Below, piece after piece: positions 28,501 to 40,365 of a DNA stretch of 64,000 nucleotides. The notes beneath the pieces are model-generated. The model saw only the letters and a list, made by a program, of their open reading frames with translations. It was not told the origin of the DNA and did no database searches. The stretch is from contig CAMZMU010000111.1 in assembly GCA_947311845.1 (NCBI GenBank), positions 15,462,630 to 15,526,629 of the forward strand, in the 5' to 3' direction. Numbering within the stretch: position 1 is the stretch's first letter; every line of letters begins with the position of its first letter. Made by a program: the position numbers and the translations under genes. Source of the stretch: Poa pratensis. Taxonomy: Eukaryota > Streptophyta > Magnoliopsida > Poales > Poaceae.

Positions 28501-31069
28501 ATTTCAGATAGCAAAGCTCCAAGAGGACAACAAAGCATTAGATCGTTTGACAAAACAAAAGGAGGCAGCTCTGCTAGAAGCAGAAAGGACTGTACAAACT
28601 GCATTAGCAAAAGCTGCTATGGTTGATGACATGCAAAACAAGAACCAAGATCTGATGAAGCAAATTGAAATCTGCCAGGTATAAGGAGACATCTTTGTAT
28701 TTTCCAAGGTTGTTGGAGAAAATAACTCTGCCAAGTTATTCCAGTATAGCTGCTAAGTGGTTTTCATGCCTGAATGCAGGAAGAAAATAAGATCTTGGAT
28801 AGGTTGCACCGCCAGAAAGTTGCGGAAGTAGAAAAGCTTAGTCAAACAGTCAGAGAGCTTGAAGAAGCTGTCCTTGCTGGTGGCGCAGCTGCTAATGCTG
28901 TTAGAGATTACCAGCGGAAAGTCCAGGAAATGAATGTAACGTGCTACCCTTCAACTGCTGCCTTTTCTTCAAATCTTCCTTGTTTAGTTATGCAAAAACA
29001 CTGATCCATGCTATTTTTTGATCATGACAAACTAGGAAGAAAGAAAAGTTCTGGACCGTGAACTTGCTCGAACAAAAGTTACGGCAAACAGGGTTGCTGT
29101 TGTTGTTGCAAATGAGTGGAAAGATGGTAATGACAAAGTAATGCCCGTTAAGCAGTGGCTTGAAGAGCGCAGATTCCTGCAGGTAAGATGATTTCTTTGT
29201 TTCTTGAGGCACCCCTGTAGTTGTGTATTTTCTTCCTTTCTTCAAGTTTTGTGCAATGAAAATTATTTCTACAGGGTGAGATGCAGCAACTACGTGACAA
29301 ACTTGCTATTGCAGAGCGAGCTGCTCGATCGGAAGCTCAAGTAAAGGTGAAGATTGCTGTTATGTTCAATTTGAGCTAAGCTTTACACCTGTTTATTTAT
29401 TAATTGTGGAAAGAGTTCTCATACGTTCTTGGTACTCAGGAAAAGTATCAGTGGCGACTAAAAGTACTAGAAGATGGATTGAGGGGGCCACCAAGTGGTT
29501 CTAGTCGTCCTCCTACAGAAGGAAAGAGTTTAAGTAATGGATCCTCCCGTCGGCTATCACTAGGTGGATCCGATAATTTGTCCAAAGTCTCCCCAACTGG
29601 TTTGCTAGGAAGAAGATCTCCATCCTTCAATTCAAGATCCTCTCTTTCTACTGGTAGCAGCTTGGTCCTCAAGCACGCAAAAGGAACGTCAAGGTCATTC
29701 GATGGTGGTACGAGGTCTTTAGACCGGGGAAAAGTGCTTGTCAATGGACCTCATTTACTCAATCGATCTACAGATGCCGTTGGAGATTGTGAGACTACTG
29801 ATAACTGGAAGGCTAGTGCTGAAGAGAAAAGTACCGAAACCACAAATAGTGATTCAACTGATATGGTCTCTGGTGTACTGTATGACATGCTGCAGAAGGA
29901 GGTGGTTTCATTGAGAAAGACATGCCATGAGAGAGACCAAAGTCTAAAGGACAAGGATGATGCAATTGAGGTATGATGTTGGAGTTTCAACTTATTGTCT
30001 TTTGAGGGGACGCCCTGTACTATGCCTCTTTGCTTACCCTTTCATTCACAGATGTTAGCAAAGAAAGTAGATACATTAACCAAAGCCATGGAAGTGGAAG
30101 CTAAAAAGATGAGGCGAGAGGTAGCCGCTATGGAGAAAGAAGTTTCTGCTATACGCCTCGAGAAGGAACAAGAGAACAAGGCCAAGCGGCTTGGGAGTAT
30201 GAGAGGACCTGGCAACGCTTCCCAGGCACTTCCAGGAAGGTACACCTCTATGAATGCCTTGCATTTTGAGAATTTGATATTTCAGCATATACCTTACGCT
30301 GGAAATTTTGTTTAACCTTCAAGTACGCCATATGTGCTAATTCCAAGTATTCATGACCTTTTTTTTGAACAAACTAGTATTCATGACTTCAATTATGTCA
30401 TATTTCTATCACGGTCCTGCTTAATGACAAAGCTGGCTGACTACCTCTAGTCAGCTTGTGGGTTGTCTGGCTTGAGAAACCACCTTAGCCTACGATGGTT
30501 GTTCCATCATGGGATCATGGAATCTAATACTTTTGTTGCGACAACCCCTCATATTTTTCACAATACTCGTCCTATTCTCTAAACAAAACAAGTTATATCT
30601 TAATGCATTGAGGTGCAGTTCCCCTGCATGGTTTATAAAGAGAAAACAGTGAGTTAGGTTCGGAGTTTTGATCAGATGTTTCACTCACCATTTGGTTCAA
30701 AAGCTTACAAAATATTTTTGGTGTGCTCAGTTGCCTTTCTCAGGCTCAATAAATTAAACCTTGTTTGACCATTTGTTTGCTTGCAAGCAATAAGCTTGAA
30801 ATGTTGAACATCATTTCTGTAAATATTAGTTATTGCAGGCATGATCTGACGCAGAAATAACATTATCGCATGTTTAAAATCTTACCAAGAAATACCATAC
30901 TTCTAAACAGCGGGAGTTTTACCTATTCTTTTGGTATGATGCTTATGCGCTTTCTGTGTGACCTATATAGTATCTTTTCATTTTTATGTGCCTTCATAAA
31001 TCACCTTCCGTTCTGTTGCTTTGTTACAGAAATGCACCGCGTGGTGGGTTGACGCGCAACGTCCAATAA
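25593..31069 (+). CDS. MAP70-like: Microtubule-associated protein 70 (MAP70) family, 11 coding exons
   Basis: Exons: 25593-25758, 25877-25962, 28025-28090, 28171-28341, 28508-28678, 28780-28935, 29036-29182, 29275-29346, 29440-29970, 30052-30239 and 31030-31069. All junctions are GT-AG and phases agree. The product is 597 residues, close to the usual 580-630 of plant MAP70 proteins. It begins MADGGGEEGNVSVHRSSSRR, with conserved LGLDADDLLTLMHGSDPVKV and LTRLENEVRDKDRELGEAQV. Most of residues 40-370 is heptad-rich coiled coil, including NANEW-like VVVANEWKDGNDKVMPVKQW and EKYQWRLKVLEDGL. A Ser-rich basic stretch (about 358-470) and a second coil (about 490-580) follow. MAP70 proteins bind cortical microtubules and help pattern secondary walls. 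Start chosen as the first ATG in the frame. No lesion was seen; the gene looks functional. Intron 2 is 2.1 kb and holds a repeat insertion. Confidence 0.95.
26715..27075 (-). repeat. 5S-rRNA-containing SINE/RTE-like repeat with a 130-bp tandem dimer, in MAP70 intron 2
   Basis: Outer parts read TAAGCCTTTGTCCCAAAAAA and CCCGGGGTTGGGACCAGC, phrases known from grass RTE/SINE-type repeats. Between them a 130-bp unit occurs twice (26754-26883 and 26884-27013). On the minus strand each unit contains TTGGGCGAGAGTAGTACTAG followed by GATGGGTGACCTCCT, the 3' half of plant 5S rRNA including internal promoter parts. The first unit matches 5S better than the second. It is a fossil piece, not a 5S gene, because the 5' half is missing. 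Confidence 0.7.
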
Positions 31070-31870
31070 CGTACCTCTAACACCAGGCAGCAGGAGATTC
31101 TTTCATAGGTTCTGTTTCCCTTTGTATCTTCCCCCTTTCCGCCTCTATTAATTTTGTGATTGAGATAGCACAGATGACCCTCTGATACCTAGATTGGGGA
31201 AAGAGTAGGCTTGCATCTGACACAGACATGCTGTAATGCAGTGAAGGTAACCCTTCGGTAAGGTTTAACCTTGCGGCACGCGCTCATTTTGTCAAGGCAG
31301 TGCGCGTTGTGGTTGTATAGGCTGGACGAAGACCCCACGTCTTCTTCCCATCTGTAATTTTAGCTAGCGTGGTTTCGATTTGCTTGTCCGGGATGTGGTT
31401 TGTGAATATCATTGTATCCTACTGTGGTCACTTTTGTAGTTTGTACCATTCATTTGTTGTGTGTTTGGGTTTCCCTTGCTTGTGCTGGAATCGGTTTCTT
31501 GGCTCGGGATACCGTTTTAGTGCATTCGTTTCAGTCTCTGAGCGGAATCAGAATGGAAGGCTTCTAATTCGAGGTGATCTGTGTGTTGCGTTTAAGGATA
31601 CTGCTGGTTATTTGCTACACCGGATTACATATCTAGGACATGTAGGGAGTTCGTTCTCCAGCTTGTGTGTATTGCATGGTGTCTGCACCTGCAGTCCTGC
31701 ACCGGGACATGGAGTATTATTTCTCTGTACTGTCATGGCAACCAGAATCTGTGGACCCTGGACCGATTCGGTTTCCACAATGGTTCTTCTGCTCCGTACA
31801 AGTCAATGGTCCAGCTAGTGAGACTCGAATGGAGTCACCTGTGGTGTCTCCTTGCCTAAGTTGATTATTC
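31070..31870 (+). other. MAP70 3'UTR and downstream flank (approximate)
   Basis: Sequence after the stop codon at 31067-31069 has no sustained open frame with a known motif and is T/G-rich as expected of a grass 3'UTR. The polyadenylation site cannot be fixed. Confidence 0.4.
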
Positions 31871-32817
31871 CTTGGGAGTGTGGCGTTTTGAAGACAGTGC
31901 TCCAGCTCGGTTTTTGCAAAAATCAAAATTGGCATTTGAAAGTTTCAATTTTTTTTTTGGATTTTTCGTATGTGTAGATATTGTTGAACTCTACTAGTGT
32001 GCAGAATTTCAATGCAAAATTCATCATATTTCAGTTTGAGCAAAAATGATAAACTACTATGCTAAACCAAGGATCCCTGCATTGCTTTTCAAAAAGAAAA
32101 CGAGGATCCCTACATTGCCCAAAAAATTGAGTTTTAGTGATCAAACCCTTGCTCTTATTACCCCAAACTAATCGGCCACAACTGTACAAATTAACATGTG
32201 AGGCCCAAATTGTGCATACACATGTCAACGCCCTAGGCCTAAATTTACGCGCAATGAAAGCCAACAAATCGGGGGAGGGGGCGTGTGACGGAGAGGACAT
32301 AACGAATAAAACATAATTCATCGCTTCCCTCCACGCATCTCGGTGGCGCGGCATTGCGGCTTCTTCCTCCGCCTGTCGATGACCTCCATCGCTGCTCCTG
32401 CTGTCGCCCGTGTCGTCATCAAGCACCTCCCATGTCGTGTGCATGTCGTCGTAGTCATAAACATAGTTCAGTGACCATTTTGGCACGTTTTGAGAATTCA
32501 ATGACTAAGCTAAACTAATAATTGATTAAGAGTTTCGTGACTAATGATGCGTTTCCCTCACTAGGGCTTAAGTTTTAAAAAAGGCATGCTTTTCTTTTGG
32601 ATGTTTTTAAACGCGGATATCATACGAGCCGATTTGTGTTACTATTGCTGTTCACAGAGTTTTTACGTTTTCTTTCTCGCGCTAAACAGCACGGAGTAGT
32701 ACTGCAGAAGGCAACAGCCCGAATCTTGGAGCACGATCAGCATTCCTTCCCGATCTCCGGCCTTGTTCCGTCTCATTCGGCCGTTCCATTCCCAGTATCC
32801 CGAATCTCCCGGTCCCA
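31871..32817. other. Intergenic between MAP70 and RDR1 copy 1, nothing recognised
   Basis: No supported gene. Short repeated phrases (GGATCCCTGCATTGC and GGATCCCTACATTGCCC near 32070-32120) suggest a local duplication. Confidence 0.45.
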
Positions 32818-34027
32818 GTTTAAATGCTACTCCCAGTTCCGACCCAGTACGTGCACATTGACCAGCACCGACCCAGGTCCGCCTCCTTTCTCCCCTCGGT
32901 CGCCTCCTGCATTTTTTCTCGCCAGGAGGACTCCCCCAAACAATCGAGCACTCCCCTGCTGCTGCTCCTCCCTCTCGCCCATCCATCTTCTCCGATCCCC
33001 AGCGCCGTCGTCCTCTCCTCCTCTTCACATCTCCTTGCGCGGACGGGCGACGGCGACGCAATGCGGCCTGCTGGTGGTGCTTGAACGGCGTGGGCCTGAT
33101 TCCTTCCTTCTGCTGGTAAGGAACCCTAGCTCGATCGGGCGTATTGTTCCGAGACTTCGGTTTTTGTTTCCGGGGTTTCCGCCTTTGCTTTGCTGCGGCG
33201 GTGAGCGACCATAACCCGAATCGTCGTTCGCGGTTGGGTGCCGATTTGTTTGCGTCCTCCGTGGTCCCCGTCAGGTTCTTCCTTCGCAGTGCAGCGCGCG
33301 AGATCGATCGGAGTTTTGTTCGTCTGGATTAGATCGATTAGAGCTGGTCCGACGGGATTCGAGCACAACTCTTTTCCCTAGCTTTTTGGGATTCAACTAA
33401 ACCCCCGCAAACCCCCCACGTTCAGTCCGCACATGGTGGTTGCCATTATTAGAGGTGTTTGGGAAGGAGTAAACAAGGTCGGTTCAGAAGCGTGGCGGCA
33501 GTAGAGGTTGGGGAATGCACGTCTTATTATTTTTGGTTGGTCTTATTCTTATTATTTGTTGTTGACCCTTTGCTAGTGCTTGCTTTGCCCCAGATGTCTG
33601 TTTGCTAGTGCTTGATGAAGAGGGACATTTTTTCCACATGTTAATTATATTGCATTGTAACGGAATCTGTCTCAAGAGAATATAATTCTTAATTCTGGAT
33701 GAAGCCCTTGTGTATGAATCTACTTAGCTAGTTAGTTCTTCAAAAGATGCCAAACTAGATGTCTGACTCACACCCAAGAAAAGTTTAGCATGCCTAATAT
33801 CAGTGCATTGTATTGCTTATTAATACCAGCATTTGACATGCCATACATTGCTCACTGTACTATTAATCTAGAACTGAGAAAAAAATAACTAGAAGAGAAA
33901 TCTGCTGCCTGACTTATTTTTCCTAAAACATGACTGCCATATATCTACAGATCTGTCCATGCTTTACAACGACTGACTGTTTTTATCATGATTATGCGCT
34001 GGTGTAGGTTTGGTATGCACCATCACC
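32818..34027 (+). promoter_or_regulatory. RDR1 copy 1 promoter, 5'UTR and 5'UTR intron
   Basis: GTTTAAATGCTAC at 32818-32830 is shared exactly with copy 2 (59495-59507) and is a plausible TATA-type box; GTGCACATTGACC follows in both. A leader intron is visible: donor TGCTG/GTAAGG at 33115/33116 and acceptor GGTGTAG at 34007, also shared with copy 2. The ATG lies 20 bases into the second exon. Confidence 0.6.
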
Positions 34028-37000
34028 ATGGTTGGCAAGACTATTCAGGTGTCAGGATTTCCTGCAACTGTCCATGCTGACCATGTCAAGGATTTGTTGG
34101 AACACATTGTTGGTACTGGCAACGTCTATGCAGTCAAGCTCAGGCCTCCAAAGACCATCTCTGCAACCTCAAGATCTTTTGCTATTGTTTAGTTCCAGAT
34201 CGAGGAACATGCTTCACTGGTGCAGAATGCGGCTCGGAGGAATGCACTTAGTTATGGAGGTTATTATCTGAAGGCCCGACCCGCGGAACGTGACATTGTT
34301 CCAAGACCAAGAACTACAATGTTTAACCTACGGGGTGCAACCCTGCATCTTGGCTGCCTTCGGAAGGAAAGAGTTCTATCTGTTCTATGGAGTGGAACAG
34401 ATGTTTCTGTTGAGTTTGGATTTGCTATGAAGAAGATTGACTTCTGCCTCTTGTACAACTTGAAGAAATACAAGCTTGAACTTTCCTACGAGAGCATATG
34501 GGAGATCCAGCTTCACAGTCCACTTGTGTCGCAAAAAAAGTTCCTTCTGATTCAGGTATTATTAGCCGCGGAACACAAGTTTATGCGTTCTTGAACATGC
34601 ATTTAATGATTTCAACTTCTAATTGCTAATTCATTTGCGTTTGCTGTTCTTTAGATTTCAGATTTGTAGATTATAGTGCAAGTACATAACTCTGTGCTCA
34701 CATTGTTCAAGTGTATAACTCTTGTCTTCACTAACTTGTGAATGTTTTTCGAAAGGTTTCATACGCACATGTGTTTTGTTCTACTGCCAAAAACTATATC
34801 ATTGCTACATTTCATACTGTTACCTTTTTGTCAATGGTCATTTTGCCGTGCTTGGAATGCTGGAAGTCCATTGGAATTGTAGCTTTGCTAGATGGCTCCT
34901 ACTCTTGTTCTTATATTTATTTTCTGTGTTGCTAAGTGCACACCAGTGCTTCTCTAGAGTGTTGAGAAAGTGATAATCCGTCCATTTACGCCACAAGATG
35001 TTGGGATGGGAACACAATTGCTGTTATACCGTTTCCATTATTTCCCCGATAATCGTACCTATTCAAAATGCTGATCTACCGCAGGAACCATTTTTAGTTA
35101 CTTTTATTTTCTGTTTATTGAACACTTAGTTTTCTAGACTTTTGATGACCTCAAATTGAGAAATGTCGTTGTTTTTCAGGTTCTGGCTGCTCCCAAAATT
35201 TATGAACAAAACCCACGCCGTTCTGGCTTTATGTACGAAGATCCTTTATTCAACTATTTTAGGGATGATACAGATGATCAATGGACCAGAACAACCGACT
35301 TTACTCCATCAGCAAGCATTGGTCAATCATATATTCTATGTCTGGAGCTACCATATCTTACTGATCTCCCGAATATTCGCGAGTACTTTGTTTACTATGA
35401 AGAATACAACTCTGAGTTTCATTGCCAGTGTGGATATTCATATTCTAGCAATACTTGCTTTGTTCCAATTGTGAAATCTCATCGTTACATTGATGTCCCC
35501 TATGAGATACTCTTCAAGATCAGCCACTTGGTTCAGAATGGGACACTTAGTGGGCCAACACTTGATGACAACTTCTTCCGTCTGGTCAGCCCAGGATATG
35601 TATGTATTGACCATATAAAACGTGCACTTGAAAAGATGACATACCTAAAAAAGACTTGCTTGAATCCCACAAACTGGTTATCTCAACAGTACAAAAAAAT
35701 TCAGAAATCACGCTCTGGTTAACACCAAACATATCTCTGGATGATGGGTTGGTATATGTCTACAGGGTGCAAGTTACCCCTGTGAAAGTGTACTTTTGTG
35801 GTCCTGAGATTAATGTCTCAAACCGTGTTGTACGGAATTATGCTTCTGATTTGGATAACTTCCTTCGGATTTCATTTGTTGACGAGGACTGTGAGAAGCT
35901 TCGTTCAACTGATTTATCAGCACGATCTGCTCCAGGAAATAATGCAAGGAGAACTGCTCTGTATAACAGAGTTCTTGCGGTCCTTTCAAATGGCATCACT
36001 ATTGGTGACAAGCACTTTGACTTTCTGGCTTTTTCTTCAAGTCAGCTCTGAGATAACTCCGCATGGATGTTTGCTTCTAGGCCAGGTTTATCTGCCAGTG
36101 ACATCAGGGAGTGGATGGGGAACTTCCGTAATATTAGAAATGTGGCAAAGTATGCTGCACGGCTTGGTCAGTCCTTTAGTTCATCAACAGAAACCTTGGA
36201 AGTACATAAGTATGAGGTGGAAGAAATTCCAGATATAACAAATGGTACGAAGTATGTTTTCTCTGATGGAGTTGGAACCATTTCAGCTGATTTTGCAAAG
36301 GAAGTGTCTATGAAGTGCAAAATGATCCGCTTTACCCCCTCTGCTTTCCAAATAAGATATGGAGGTTATAAAGGTGTAGTCGCTGTAGACCCAAGATCGC
36401 ACTGGAAACTTTCTTTAAGAAGAAGCATGTTAAAGTTTCAGTCAGACAACATCACACTAGATGTCCTTGCATACAGCAAGTACCAGCCATGCTTCCTGAA
36501 TCGGCAGCTAATCACTCTTCTTTCAACACTAGGAGTCAGAGACAACATATTTGAACTGAAGCAACAAGAAATTGTGAAGCAGTTGAACAAATGGTAACTG
36601 ACCGCAGGCTGCTATTCAGGCGATTGAACTTATGCCCATGGGAGAAATTACAAATATTGTTAAAGAATTGCTATTGTGTGGCTACAAGCCTGATGTTGAA
36701 CCATATCTTTCTATGCTGCTACAAACCTTTAGAGCATCCAAGTTGCTAGAATTGAAAACGAAATCAAGGATATTTATCCAGAAAGGACGAGCAATGATGG
36801 GATGCTTGGATGAAACCCGCACACTGAAGTATGGACAGGTTTTCATTCAAGCTTCTAACAAGGCAAATGACCGTATGATCGAACAAGTAACTGGAAAAGT
36901 CATCGTTGCCAAAAACCCTTGCCTCCACCCTGGTGATGTCCGTATTCTCGAGGCTGTTTATCACCCTGTTCTGGACCACATGGTTGACTGTGTTGTCTTT

Positions 37001-38559
37001 CCACAGCAGGGACTAAGGCAAGTATTTAGTAACTTATTCTCCTATGTTTACCTGTATGTTTTTTTAGCCAAGTCTCCTTTCTGTAAATATGTTATGTTTG
37101 ATAGATTGCAACAGTGGAAGATGATACAATTTTCTACATTTTAAAAAGAAGAATCTTTTGCTAGTGAAGTTTAGGCGCTTCTCATGAATCTCATATGTGA
37201 TTCCTTATTGTTTCTTGGATATCCTTTTCTTGTTTAGTTTGTCCTCTGTTATTGAAATCACCGTCGGATTTGGTTCGTGCAGGCCTCATCCTAATGAGTG
37301 TTCAGGGAGTGATCTTGATGGGGATATATATTTTGTTTCATGGGATCCAGATCTTATTCCAACTCGTATGGTGGCGCCAATGGACTACACTCCAGCATTA
37401 ACAGAAATGTTAGATCATGATGTTATGATCGAGGTATTCTAATTCATTCTTCATGCCATTCATGACAACAAATGTACATTTGTTGCCATGAACTTTCATA
37501 AAGTTGTGCTTCTGATTGTGAATTTGTTTTGGAGTCTGGTTCTTGCATTTCTGAAGAGTCAACTACTTCTATTCTCTAGTCCTACGGGGGTTTATTTAGT
37601 TTGTTTATACGAAGCAATAAATTGTTTTTTTTTAAATCTAGTTACTTCTTTTAAGCAAGTTTGGAGCATCATTCAAAACAAATCTCACACCTGCTTTGGA
37701 ACTATTCTAATATTCTGCAGGAAGTACATGAATATTTCACGAATTACATAGTCAATGAGAGTCTGGGAATCATTGCCAACGCACACGTAGTATTTGCAGA
37801 TAGGGAATATCTCAAGGCCGAAAGTGCGCCATGCATTAAGCTGGCCGAGCTCTTCTCGGTTGCTGTTGATTACCCAAAGACAGGAGTGCCGGCTCAAATT
37901 CCGTCCGACCTCTATGTGAGAGAGTATCCAGATTTTATGGAGAAGCTTGACAGAGCTACGTATGAATCTATGGGAGTAATAGGGAAGCTGTATAGGGAAA
38001 TAAAGAAGCAGAACCCTCACACAGGTCACTTCACAAAGGATGTGGCAAGGCGGTCCTATGACACTGATTTGATTGTTGATGGTATGAAGACTACATCGAA
38101 GAAGCCTTTTCATTCAAAGAAGATTATGACTTCAAGTTGGGTAACCTGATGGATCACTACGGAATAAAAAGCGAGGCTGAGATAATAAGTGGATGCATTC
38201 TTAAGATGGCAAAGAATTTTACCAAGAGCAGTGACGCCGATGCTATCAGACTGGCGGTGCGATCATTGCGGAAAGAAGCAAGGTCATGGTTCAGCGAGAT
38301 GAGCGCAGATGAGAGCAGGGATGGTCATGAAGCCTCGTATGCCAAGGCATCCGCTTGGTATCATGTCACCTATCACCCGAAGTACTGGGGCCGTTACAAC
38401 GAAGGATACGATCACCGGACCCACCACCTCATCAGCTTTCCCTGGTGTGTCTTTGACAAGCTGCTGCGCATCAAGCAGAGGGCGGAATTTCTAAGGAAGA
38501 TGCAGCCTAATGTGCTCGATCTCCAGAATAGCATGAACCGGAACTTGAGGTTCAGTTGA
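34028..38559 (+). pseudogene. RDR1-like: RDR1-like RNA-dependent RNA polymerase, copy 1, inactivated
   Basis: Exons: 34028-34555, 35180-37017, 37283-37433 and 37721-38559. The N-terminal RRM-like segment begins MVGKTIQVSGFPATVHADHV. The RdRP core includes FTPSAFQIRYGGYKGVVAVD and the catalytic DLDGD (37311-37325); the C-terminus ends NSMNRNLRFS. Plant RDR1 makes double-stranded RNA for small-RNA antiviral defence. Lesions relative to copy 2: TAG at 34190-34192 (CAG there); net loss of 4 bases near 35712-35733; TGA at 36049-36051 (AGA there); two single-base losses near 36590 and 36601; one-base loss near 38082. The intron after 37017 has a GC donor (AG/GCAAGT). These breaks exclude a full-length product. 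High similarity to copy 2 indicates a fairly recent tandem duplicate. Confidence 0.93.
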
Positions 38560-38614
38560 TTGCTACCAGCAGATTTCTCTTGTACATATATTTGAACCTG
38601 TCGATTCTCATTCT

Positions 38615-39521
38615 TTTTTTGATTTTGGGTTTTATATTAAATTAAAACAGAGTCACCAGCTTTACAATCATTCAGAATCAAGTCCACCATGCAGGGCGGA
38701 GCTTGATCCAGCAAAAACCCCTCACACACCTCACTATACCCCAATTTAGCTAAGCCATCGGCAACACCATTGGCCGATCTGTTGATCTTCAAGACAGAGT
38801 GCATAGGTAGTGAAGCAAGGATGATCTTAACATCTTGTACAATATTGGCAATTGGGGACTTGCTACTTCCCGGAGATCTCAACTCGGTTACAACAGAGGC
38901 GTTGTCACTTTCCAACTGAAGAGGCCCATATAGCAGAGGAATGGTAGCTCTGATCCCGTATAGAACACCAAGAGCTTCAGCAGTTACAGCGTCAGGGCAA
39001 TGAGGAATTGTACCCCAGGCTGTTAGGAGAACTTTTCCATGATCATTTCTCAAGATCGCTCCCCACGCAGCAGAGCAACCAGACGCCGAAAAGGAGGCGT
39101 CTGTATTTAACTTCACCCAGCCTGGATTTGGTTTCTTCCAGGGCTCGAATTGTACCTTCTTCTGCACCGCTTTATCCGGTATTCGAATCTGGGCAGGCTG
39201 TTTGCCCTTAGAACATTCAGTCTCTGATTGATTCTTCAGACCTTGAAACGCATCAAAATACGAAACTAGGAACTGTTCAGATTGCTCAATCCCACACTTG
39301 CCATCCCCAAAGATAATGTTGTTTCTGATATGCCAAACTCTCCACCAAATGAATAGCATTCTAGCTCTATCAACCTCACCCAGCTGACTCAGAAGAATCA
39401 GAGCCCAATCTGAACCAGTGTACCTCAGTTGGCAAATCCCAGTCTTGCCGTAATCTCTGTCGAAGATCACTTGCTCTAGTGCAGCTGATCATCACATGAT
39501 GACTTGTCTCATCCTCCATCC
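38615..39521 (-). mobile_element. 5'-truncated LINE, RNase H part, downstream of RDR1 copy 1
   Basis: A T run (from 38614) marks the poly-A end of a minus-strand element. A 13-bp target duplication TCGATTCTCATTC lies at 38601-38613 and 39522-39534. It inserted about 55 bases beyond the RDR1 copy 1 stop codon, probably within the old 3'UTR. Confidence 0.92.
38637..39470 (-). pseudogene. LINE ORF2 C-terminal fragment with RNase H domain
   Basis: A clean 277-codon minus-strand frame encodes a linker (FIWWRVWHIRNNIIFGDGKC) followed by an RNase H (RVT_3) domain: WVKLNTDASFSASGCSAAWG, VTAEALGVLYGIR, LQLESDNASVVTEL and INRSANGVADGLAKLG. The expected acidic residues of RNase H (D in NTDAS, E in AEALG, D in ESDNA) and a C-terminal D in VADGLA are present. 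The reverse transcriptase is absent because the insertion is 5'-truncated. The intact frame suggests a young insertion. Confidence 0.9.
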
Positions 39522-39535
39522 TCGATTCTCATTCT

Positions 39536-40043
39536 AGAATGAGCACTGAAGGCAACTATAATTGCCTACAATCTAACAGAGCCGGTGCTGTGCGTGTGTA
39601 TGAACTGTTGGCCTTCGGATGGAGTCGTTAACTAGCACTAGACGTACCGTCATGTTAATATTGTGAATGAACTGTTGCATGGAAATGTATGGAAGACCCA
39701 TGTTCAGATTGACTATGACTAACATCAATTAATTCAAGTTCAGATCGGTTTGCTGTGTGAGTACCTCTGGTTTACAATGGCCAGTTAGCATCCAGCATGA
39801 GAAGAACTGTACAGCTCGCCCGGGCTACCAGGGACGACACCCTCAAGTTGACGTTGACGAACAAGGAACCCGAGAAGGGCATGAACAGGAGGCTCGACGA
39901 CTTGCATGACATCCTAGCCATGACGCTCTCCGCCTGGACTGTAGGACGGCCGGTGAGCTCGGAGTAGAGGAGTCGGAGGTGCAAATAGGTTGGGTGGAGT
40001 GATCCGAGGATGCCTCGCCTTATCCCATTGGTGCCACGGGTCT
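39536..40043. other. Intergenic, possible coding relic
   Basis: Minus-strand open frame 39772-40086 and GC-rich sequence at 39780-40030 have no motif I recognise. Treated as unassigned. Confidence 0.4.
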
Positions 40044-40054
40044 GCACGCAGGTA

Positions 40055-40354
40055 CGTTCTTTTTTAAACATAGTACACTCGCACACATCCTACGCATATA
40101 AGCACCTTCGAAAACGTTCATACACACACACCTTATTCTTATGAACACCTCCGAGAGATAGCCAGCGGTCAGGTTTTGAAATTGACGAAATCACCACAAT
40201 CATCTCATCTTGCTATCAACAGGAACGTCGCTTCCCTTTGAAAATAATCCGTCTTTCATAAGAAACAATGTTGTCTAAACTAAGGTTTAAACTCTGATAA
40301 GCTAGTGATATAACCCCTCTTAAGTCCTAACCATCCAACCACAGGTTGGTTCTC
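40055..40354 (-). mobile_element. tRNA-like SINE, 300 bp
   Basis: An 11-bp target duplication GCACGCAGGTA lies at 40044-40054 and 40355-40365. On the minus strand the head reads GAGAACCAACCTGTGGTTGG, then TGGTTAGG as an A-box-like motif and GAGTTTAAACC as a weak B box, as in tRNA-derived SINE heads. It ends (left side) in a short A/T-rich tail. The sequence resembles a common Triticeae dispersed repeat from general recollection. Confidence 0.8.
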
Positions 40355-40365
40355 GCACGCAGGTA

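Noticed and set aside
40055..40354. tRNA gene
   Set aside because: The A and B box-like motifs are degenerate, too far apart for a tRNA, and the segment has SINE ends with an 11-bp target duplication.
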